Shown here: positions 58,570 through 64,000 of the stretch, piece by piece
Layout of the letters: each line of letters opens with the position of its first letter
Position numbering within the stretch: the stretch's first letter is position 1
DNA from: UBA8752 sp040261275
GTDB taxonomy: Bacteria > Bacteroidota > Bacteroidia > Flavobacteriales_D > Sanyastnellaceae
DNA length: 64,000 nucleotides
Direction: 5' to 3'
NCBI GenBank assembly: GCA_040261275.1
Contig: JBDQOI010000005.1
Coordinates: 1-64,000, forward strand
Notes under the pieces: generated by a model
Seen by the model: the letters and a program-made list of their open reading frames with translations, nothing else
Databases searched by the model: none
Told to the model about the DNA's origin: nothing
Made by a program: the position numbers and the translations under genes

Positions 58570-59121
58570 ATGCGCGCAACTTCCGAATTCGAAATTCCCT
58601 ACACGGGATTGGGCATCGGTAGGCACGCTTTCGACTTCGAGCTTGACGGGGCGTTCTTTTCAAATTTCGAGCCTTCTGGCTTTGTGGATGCTGAAGTTTT
58701 GGCCACCACTGAGCTGGATCGATTCGAAGGAATGATGCACTTCGACGTCCACATTTCGGGTTCGGTGCAATCGGTCTGTGACCGATGCAATGCTCCGCTT
58801 CCGTTGTCGATTGATCACCGTGTGCGCTATGTGGTGAAATTCGGGGACCGCACCCACAAGACCGATGACGACATACTCGTCCTCGGCCCGGCCGAACATC
58901 TTTTGGATGTGCGGGAGTTTCTCTACGAAGCCACCGCTTTGGCCCTTCCCTTGCGGCGCGTTCACGAAGAGGAGAAGGATTGCGACCCGCGCGTGATGCA
59001 TTGGTTGTCCGGTAGCGTTGACCATGCGCCCGGTGAAGTGCAAGAAGAAAAAGTGGATCCGAGATGGGCAGCCTTGAAAGGGCTCTCCAGCGAAGATGAG
59101 GAAGGAGAGAACGAGGAGTGA
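58570..59121 (+). CDS. DUF177 (YceD-like) protein
   Basis: A 183-residue protein with CDRCNAPLPL, the cysteine pair of the YceD/DUF177 family, and an acidic C-terminus (EDEEGENEE). The family is encoded next to rpmF in most bacteria and is linked to 23S rRNA processing and ribosome assembly. rpmF starts 58 bases downstream. Confidence 0.88.
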   Translation: MRATSEFEIPYTGLGIGRHAFDFELDGAFFSNFEPSGFVDAEVLATTELDRFEGMMHFDVHISGSVQSVCDRCNAPLPLSIDHRVRYVVKFGDRTHKTDDDILVLGPAEHLLDVREFLYEATALALPLRRVHEEEKDCDPRVMHWLSGSVDHAPGEVQEEKVDPRWAALKGLSSEDEEGENEE

Positions 59122-59179
59122 ATTGACATAGAAACATTGACCCCGAAGCGCGAAAGCGCCGAGGAACAACCATACGACC

Positions 59180-59374
59180 ATGGCACATCCCAAGCGACGC
59201 CAGAGCAAGACGCGCTCACGCAAGCGCCGGACGCACTACAAGGCGGAGACGCCGAACGTAGCAACCTGCTCCACCACTGGACAGGCTCACATGTTCCACC
59301 GCGCCCACTGGTATGAGGGCAAGCTCTACTACAAGGGCCGCGTGGTCATGGAGAAAGAAGGCGCCGAAGCCTGA
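59180..59374 (+). CDS. rpmF: 50S ribosomal protein L32
   Basis: A 64-residue protein beginning MAHPKRRQSKTRSRKRRTHYK, fewer than the usual zinc cysteines (one Cys, in NVATCSTTG). It is a normal L32 of the Bacteroidota type with HRAHWYEGKLYYKGR near the end. A terminator follows 25 bases downstream. Confidence 0.95.
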   Translation: MAHPKRRQSKTRSRKRRTHYKAETPNVATCSTTGQAHMFHRAHWYEGKLYYKGRVVMEKEGAEA

Positions 59375-59399
59375 TTTCTTTTTCGTCACGACTTCAGGG

Positions 59400-59433
59400 A
59401 AACCCGCACGGCTGAGGGCTGATGCGGGTTTTT
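59400..59433 (+). terminator. Rho-independent terminator after rpmF
   Basis: The stem AAACCCGCA (59400-59408) pairs with TGCGGGTTT (59423-59431), loop of 14 bases, followed by TT. It separates rpmF from fabH. Confidence 0.8.
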
Positions 59434-59492
59434 CCACATTCTTTCGTGACCGCTTGCCGCTGCGGGTGCCCATCTACAGGCATTTGGCATTC

Positions 59493-59500
59493 TAATTTCG
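59493..59500 (+). promoter_or_regulatory. Putative -7 element (TAATTTCG) for fabH-accB-accC
   Basis: TAATTTCG lies 38 bases before the fabH ATG, after the rpmF terminator, and fits TAnnTT(T/C)G. Confidence 0.45.
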
Positions 59501-59537
59501 CCCGCACCCCACATCAGAAGGGACAATAATTCGCAGG

Positions 59538-60554
59538 ATGAGCTCACTCCAATCCGCCGCCATCACCGCTGTGCAGGGATGGTTACCCGAAGACAAGCTG
59601 ACCAACGCCGACCTCGAAAAGATGGTCGACACCAATGACGAGTGGATCCGCACCCGGACCGGAATTTCAGAACGCCGCATCCTGAAGGACCCCACCAAGG
59701 CGACCTCCGATATGGCAGCTGAGGTCGTCAAAGGCCTTTGCGCCCAGCGCGGCATCGAACCGGACACCATCGACCTGGTCATCGTGGCCACCGTCACCCC
59801 CGATATGTTCTTTCCTTCCACTGCTCAGCTGGCCTGCTACAAGGCCGGCGCGAACAACGCTTGGGGCTTTGATCTGAGCGCCGCCTGCAGTGGGTTCCTC
59901 TTCGCACTGCGCACGGGCGGGCAATTCATCTCGACGGGGACCCACAAGCGTGTGATCGTCGTCGGATCGGACAAGATGAGCAGCATCGTGGACTACACCG
60001 ACCGCACTACATGTGTTCTCTTTGGAGATGCCGCGGCCGGGGTGTTGCTCGAAGCCGACCCCACAGGCGAAAACGGAATCCGGGATGCCATCCTCCGAAG
60101 CGATGGCTCGGGGGGGCAGTACCTGCGGATGCAAGGCGGCGGCTCATTGAATCCGCCTTCCAATGAAACTGTAGCGGCGGGAATGCACTACCTCGAGCAA
60201 GATGGCAAGCCCGTCTTCAAGGCCGCCGTCACTTCCATGGCTGATGTGAGCTATGAAATCATGGAGCGCAACGGATTGTCTGCAGACGACGTCTCTTGGC
60301 TCGTGCCCCACCAGGCCAACCTCCGCATCATCGACGCCACCGCCAAGCGCATGGGGGTCGGACGCGATAAGGTGATGATCAACATTGAGAAATACGGCAA
60401 CACCACCGCAGCCACCATTCCGCTCTGCCTGTGGGAGTGGGCAGAACGCCTGACGCCAGGCGAAAACCTCATTCTCAGCAGCTTTGGGGGTGGATTTACT
60501 TGGGGCAGCATTTGGCTCAAGTGGGCCATGGAGCCCACCCCAAAAGCCGAGTAA
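59538..60554 (+). CDS. fabH: 3-oxoacyl-ACP synthase III
   Basis: A 338-residue ketoacyl synthase that starts fatty acid synthesis from acyl-CoA and malonyl-ACP. The triad is Cys117 (AACSGF), His258 (VPHQAN) and Asn288 (GNTTAA). The N-terminus shows W-P-E at 15-18 and RTGI at 40-43. It has its own promoter-like site and is followed by accB and accC. Confidence 0.94.
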   Translation: MSSLQSAAITAVQGWLPEDKLTNADLEKMVDTNDEWIRTRTGISERRILKDPTKATSDMAAEVVKGLCAQRGIEPDTIDLVIVATVTPDMFFPSTAQLACYKAGANNAWGFDLSAACSGFLFALRTGGQFISTGTHKRVIVVGSDKMSSIVDYTDRTTCVLFGDAAAGVLLEADPTGENGIRDAILRSDGSGGQYLRMQGGGSLNPPSNETVAAGMHYLEQDGKPVFKAAVTSMADVSYEIMERNGLSADDVSWLVPHQANLRIIDATAKRMGVGRDKVMINIEKYGNTTAATIPLCLWEWAERLTPGENLILSSFGGGFTWGSIWLKWAMEPTPKAE

Positions 60555-60636
60555 GAACCTCTCCCGGAGCATCCCGTCAATTTTCCGGTTACTTTGGCAC
60601 CCGGATCGAACGGGGGTTCCTCAACTCATCCAGACC

Positions 60637-61179
60637 ATGACCCAGGAAGAAATACAAGACCTGATCAAGTTTGTCGCAAAATCCGGCGTCCACGAAGTGG
60701 AAATCGAACGCAAGGATTTCAAGATCACCATCAAGAGCAACGGCAACGGCAACAAGCGCGGCAAGAATGCTGCTCCCGAAACCCCACAGGCGGTGCACGT
60801 AGCCATGCCGGCAGGCATGCCCATGCCCGTGCAAATGTCTGCTCCCGTCGCAGCACCTGCTCCGGCAGTTCCGCCTCCTGCGCCCGCTGTGGCAGCCCCT
60901 GCGGCGGCGGCTGAACCCGCTCCTTCGGCAGACTCCAATCTGCTTACCATCAAGAGCCCGATGATCGGGACCTTCTACCGAAAGCCCTCTCCTGACAAGG
61001 ACAACTTTGTGGAGGTCGGATCGGCGGTGAAGACCGGTGATACGGTTTGCACCATCGAGGCGATGAAGCTCTTCAATGAGATTGAAAGCGAGGTCTCAGG
61101 CCGCATCGTGAAGATTCTCGTAGACGACAACAGCCCGGTCGAATACGACCAGCCCCTCTTCCTCGTGGAGCCCGCTTGA
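60637..61179 (+). CDS. accB: Biotin carboxyl carrier protein of acetyl-CoA carboxylase
   Basis: A 180-residue carrier. A Pro/Ala-rich flexible linker (about 45-100) separates the N-terminus from the biotinyl domain, which has the biotinylated Lys in EAMKLFNE (usually EAMKLMNE) at about 146. The ATG at 60637 gives MTQEEIQDLIKFV, the family start. A TACTTTGG site 47 bases upstream may be a minor promoter. accC follows 31 bases later. Confidence 0.94.
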   Translation: MTQEEIQDLIKFVAKSGVHEVEIERKDFKITIKSNGNGNKRGKNAAPETPQAVHVAMPAGMPMPVQMSAPVAAPAPAVPPPAPAVAAPAAAAEPAPSADSNLLTIKSPMIGTFYRKPSPDKDNFVEVGSAVKTGDTVCTIEAMKLFNEIESEVSGRIVKILVDDNSPVEYDQPLFLVEPA

Positions 61180-61210
61180 TGTTGTCAGAACGAACCCATC
61201 GATTCACGAC

Positions 61211-62545
61211 ATGTTCAAGAAAATTCTAATCGCCAACCGCGGCGAGATTGCCCTGCGCGTCATCCGAACCTGCAAGGAAATGGGCATCAAGACCGTGGCG
61301 GTGTATTCCACGGCGGATGCGGAAAGCCTGCACGTGCGTTTCGCCGATGAGGCCGTGTGCATCGGACCTCCCCAGAGTGCCCAGAGCTACCTCAACATCC
61401 CCAACATCATCGCAGCGGCGGAGATCACCAACGCCGATGCCATCCATCCGGGATATGGATTCCTGTCGGAGAACGCCCAGTTCTCCAAGGTGTGCGGCGA
61501 GAACGACATCAAGTTCATTGGCGCCTCACCCGAGATGATCGAAGCCATGGGGGACAAGGCCTCGGCCAAGTCTACCATGAAGGCCGCTGGCGTGCCTACG
61601 ATTCCCGGTAGTGCCGGCATTCTGGACAGCCTCGATGAAGCCCTTGCCTGTGCCAAGGAAATCGGCTACCCGGTCATGCTCAAGGCCACCGCGGGAGGTG
61701 GAGGACGCGGCATGCGGGTGTGTCACAACGACGACGATACCGCGGATGCCTGGGTCACCACGCGTCGGGAAGCGGGCGCGGCCTTCGGAAACGACGGTAT
61801 GTACATGGAGAAGTTCGTGACGGAGCCCCGCCACATCGAGATCCAGATTGCCGGTGACCGCAACGGAAAGTGTTGCCACCTGTCCGAGCGCGACTGCTCG
61901 ATCCAGCGCCGGCACCAGAAGTTGGTAGAGGAAACCCCCTCGCCCTTCATGACGGACGACCTGCGCGAGAAAATGGGCCAGGCGGCCATCGCAGCAGGGG
62001 AAGCGGTGAAGTATGAGGGCGTAGGCACCGTGGAATTCCTGGTCGATGCGGACCGGAACTTCTACTTCATGGAGATGAATACGCGGATTCAGGTTGAGCA
62101 CACCATCACCGAGGAGGTGGTGGATTACGACCTGATCAAGGAACAGATCAAGCTGGCCCACGGCGACCCCATTTCCGGGCGGAACTACTACCCCAAGATG
62201 CACGCCATTCAGTGCCGCATCAACGCGGAGGATCCCGACCGGAACTTTGCCCCCAGCCCGGGCACCGTGACCGACTACCACGGACCCGGTGGCCACGGCA
62301 TCCGAATCGACACCCACGTCTATGCCGGCTACCGTATCCCGCCGCATTACGACAGCATGGTCGCCAAGCTCATCGTGGTCGCGCAGACCCGGGAAGAGGC
62401 CATCACCAAGATGCAACGGGCCTTGGACGAGTACATCATCGAAGGGGTGAAGACCACCATTCCCTTCCACCAGAAGCTGATGCGGCACGACCGGTTCCGG
62501 AGTGGCGACTTCACCACGAAATTCCTGGAGGAAGAGACCCTCTGA
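61211..62545 (+). CDS. accC: Biotin carboxylase of acetyl-CoA carboxylase
   Basis: A 444-residue ATP-grasp enzyme that carboxylates biotin on AccB. It begins MFKKILIANRGEIALR, has HPGYGFLSENA, the glycine loop KATAGGGGRGMR (about 155-166), EMNTRIQVEHTITE, and the C-terminal biotin-carboxylase domain. It is full length. accD and accA are not in the window. A bidirectional terminator follows. Confidence 0.95.
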   Translation: MFKKILIANRGEIALRVIRTCKEMGIKTVAVYSTADAESLHVRFADEAVCIGPPQSAQSYLNIPNIIAAAEITNADAIHPGYGFLSENAQFSKVCGENDIKFIGASPEMIEAMGDKASAKSTMKAAGVPTIPGSAGILDSLDEALACAKEIGYPVMLKATAGGGGRGMRVCHNDDDTADAWVTTRREAGAAFGNDGMYMEKFVTEPRHIEIQIAGDRNGKCCHLSERDCSIQRRHQKLVEETPSPFMTDDLREKMGQAAIAAGEAVKYEGVGTVEFLVDADRNFYFMEMNTRIQVEHTITEEVVDYDLIKEQIKLAHGDPISGRNYYPKMHAIQCRINAEDPDRNFAPSPGTVTDYHGPGGHGIRIDTHVYAGYRIPPHYDSMVAKLIVVAQTREEAITKMQRALDEYIIEGVKTTIPFHQKLMRHDRFRSGDFTTKFLEEETL

Positions 62546-62571
62546 ATTCGATGTCCGTTCCTGCGCATTGA

Positions 62572-62597
62572 AAAAGGGCCTTCGCGGGCCCTTTTTT
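62572..62597. terminator. Bidirectional terminator between accC and rfaE2
   Basis: AAAAGGGCC (62572-62580) pairs with GGCCCTTTT (62587-62595), loop TTCGCG, with A-rich and T-rich ends on both sides. It can stop transcription of accC and of the convergent heptose gene. Confidence 0.85.
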
Positions 62598-63115
62598 CAT
62601 GATCGCTTGAGCTTGGACGCCAAAACCGTGGTGCTGCGCCCCGGGACGAGCGCAATGGTTTCTACCCGACCACCCTGGGCCTTGACCTCGGCACTGCCGA
62701 CGATGTATCGAGGATCTGCGGGATCCCTGCATTCCGCATCGTAATCTCCTCCCTTGACCAGTACATCGGGTGTCAGCCGCTGGATCAACTCCATCGGGGT
62801 GTCCGAACCGAAAAGGACAGCGATGCCGACTGACCGCAGGGCTGCCAAGACCCGAACCCGGTCCGCCTCGCCCACAATAGGCCGGTCTTCCCCCTTCCCC
62901 AGCCTGCGCACGGACGCGTCATCATTGACCCCTACGACGAGCACGTCGCCCAGGGCTGCTGCCGCTTCCAAATAAGTCACATGGCCACGGTGGAGCAGGT
63001 CGAACACCCCGTTGGTGAAGACCACCTTGCGCCCCTCCGCTCGCCACAGGCGACACTTGGCTTCCGTTTCTTCCAGGCTGAGCACCCGGTGTTCTATGGA
63101 GGGAGACGGCTCCAT
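62597..63115 (-). CDS. rfaE2: D-glycero-beta-D-manno-heptose 1-phosphate adenylyltransferase
   Basis: A 172-residue nucleotidyltransferase making ADP-heptose for the LPS core. TNGVFDLLHRGHVTYLEAA carries the HxGH site (His-Arg-Gly-His), and LVKGGDY is typical of RfaE domain II without the kinase domain. The ATG at 63115 is used; it lies 1 base after the stop of the upstream membrane gene, so translation may be coupled. Confidence 0.9.
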   Translation of the reverse strand: MEPSPSIEHRVLSLEETEAKCRLWRAEGRKVVFTNGVFDLLHRGHVTYLEAAAALGDVLVVGVNDDASVRRLGKGEDRPIVGEADRVRVLAALRSVGIAVLFGSDTPMELIQRLTPDVLVKGGDYDAECRDPADPRYIVGSAEVKAQGGRVETIALVPGRSTTVLASKLKRS

Positions 63116-63116
63116 T

Positions 63117-64000
63117 CTACCCCGCTTCTGGCGCAGTTGCCCCACTCTTTTTGAATCCGGAAGCCAACAGGAAGAGGTAGCCGATCCCCCCCATGCTGAT
63201 GATCATCCCCGTTTGCGTGGCCCAGACCACATTGGCCGTGGCCAGACCCAGTACCTCATTGTAGCCGAGGGCCACCAAGGCGTATTGGACCGCCAACTGA
63301 TAACTGCCTATGCCTCCGGGTGAGGGCAGCACCATGCCAAAACCGCCAGCCATCATCACGAAAAGCGATTGTGCGGCCGTGATGTCCTGCAGCGAATCGA
63401 TGCCCAGGAATATCACATAGGTCATCAAGAAGTACATGGTCCAAATGAAGGCCGTATGGCCCAGGAATGCCCACTTGCGCTTCATGTGCCGCACGCTGGC
63501 GAGCCCGCGGCCAATGCCTTCCAGAAAACCGAACACCTTGGCGAAAAAAGAGAGGCGCGACAAGGCCTCCCGTTTGCGCCACGCCCAGACCGCTCCAATT
63601 ACCGCCGTGGCCGCACCGCCGGCCAGCCAAGGCAAAGGCCCACCACCGGGCATGTCAAAGGAGGAGCTGAAGGCCAAAAAGGAGTCCATATTGGAAAGCA
63701 GGGCCACGCCGGTCAGCAGAAACAGCAGGGCGAAGTCCACCACCCTTTCCGAAATCACCGTGCCGAAGAGCTCGTCAACGGGTACCCCGTCGGTTTGATT
63801 CAGGGCCCCGCAACGCGCCAATTCACCACTCCTCGGAACAAAGGCGTTGGAGAAATAACTGAAAGCCACCGCGTGAATGCTGTTTCTCATGCGGGGCTGA
63901 TACCCCAATGGCTCCAGCAGAATCAACCACCGCATACCCCTGCTCACAATGGCCAGATAGCCCATCGCGAAACTCGCTGCAATGCTCATTCCGCTGGCGC
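63117..64000 (-). CDS. Flippase-like membrane protein (UPF0104 family), cut by the right edge
   Basis: The frame is open to the right edge, so the N-terminus (probably 30-60 residues) is missing. The visible 294 residues have about seven membrane helices and the motif AIVSRGMRWLILLEPLGYQ, then NAFVPRSGELARC, FGTVISERVVDFA and PSPGGIGSYQ, typical of the lysylphosphatidylglycerol synthase membrane domain/UPF0104 family. Such proteins flip or export lipids. It precedes rfaE2 with almost no gap, which hints at envelope lipid work. Confidence 0.85.
   Translation of the reverse strand, partial: ASGMSIAASFAMGYLAIVSRGMRWLILLEPLGYQPRMRNSIHAVAFSYFSNAFVPRSGELARCGALNQTDGVPVDELFGTVISERVVDFALLFLLTGVALLSNMDSFLAFSSSFDMPGGGPLPWLAGGAATAVIGAVWAWRKREALSRLSFFAKVFGFLEGIGRGLASVRHMKRKWAFLGHTAFIWTMYFLMTYVIFLGIDSLQDITAAQSLFVMMAGGFGMVLPSPGGIGSYQLAVQYALVALGYNEVLGLATANVVWATQTGMIISMGGIGYLFLLASGFKKSGATAPEAG

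Noticed and set aside
1..64000. Search for CRISPR arrays, insertion sequences, prophage and toxin-antitoxin genes
   Set aside because: No regularly spaced repeats, transposase, integrase or phage genes were seen; the YwqK/MORN-like protein at 28730 is not part of a recognisable toxin-antitoxin pair.

Overview
The window comes from a member of the Bacteroidota with fairly high GC. It carries lineage-typical genes: the type IX secretion (T9SS) regulator PorX with its PglZ effector domain, the gliding proteins GldE and GldD, a large secreted adhesin ending in a type B T9SS sorting domain, an AURKAIP1/COX24-like 30-residue basic protein, a short-chain-type threonine dehydrogenase, and a bacterial glutaminyl cyclase. 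Promoter-like sites follow the TAnnTTTG or TAnnTTCG pattern instead of a sigma70 TATAAT box, and strong Shine-Dalgarno sequences are not evident; both fit the phylum. I cannot resolve the family; gene content looks closest to Flavobacteriales or relatives.

Layout. 1-1370 (minus): two coupled probable outer-membrane proteins, the second cut by the left edge. 1514-7629 (plus): tRNA-Leu, tig, clpP, clpX, mutS. 7668-10976 (minus): ald, tsaE, porX. 11054-12307 (plus): an HD phosphohydrolase, convergent with a minus-strand group (rng, the 30-residue protein, a TPR protein, HU). 15044-26438 (plus): mutY, ssb, a gldE-gldD fusion, coaX, an outer-membrane protein, a TPR protein, lptC, a small membrane protein, a CNNM/CBS protein and a PpiD-type isomerase. 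26481-36083: queA, threonine dehydrogenase, a MORN-repeat protein, cysS, glutaminyl cyclase, a degenerate sensor kinase, pheS, a cyclophilin and a small lipoprotein. 36143-43370: tRNA-Pro, a small conserved protein, a receiver-CRP regulator, pheT, an acyltransferase and a two-component system. 43388-51238: a metallo-beta-lactamase-fold hydrolase, a huge propeller/barrel surface protein, a half-size TauE transporter, an M20 amidohydrolase and recQ. 51279-62545: kdsD, tatC, lptB, ribE (minus), the T9SS adhesin (minus), pdxA, DUF177, rpmF, fabH, accB, accC. 62597-64000 (minus): a heptose adenylyltransferase and a flippase-like membrane protein cut by the right edge.

How the parts fit. Most genes are core housekeeping in arrangements known from Bacteroidota (tig-clpP-clpX, mutY-ssb-gldE-gldD, kdsD-tatC-lptB, DUF177-rpmF-fabH-accBC). 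A cell-envelope theme runs through them: LPS core and Kdo precursors (kdsD, rfaE2), LPS transport (lptB, lptC), periplasmic folding (PpiD-like, cyclophilin), N-terminal pyroglutamate formation (glutaminyl cyclase), and T9SS/gliding (porX, gldE-gldD, adhesin). No IS element, prophage, CRISPR array or gene-free stretch over 300 bases was seen. The most unusual items are the GldE-GldD fusion, two proteins that keep an enzyme-like fold but appear to have lost catalytic residues (31978-33786 and 44111-47338), a RecQ without its zinc cysteines, and palindromes in front of two regulator genes.
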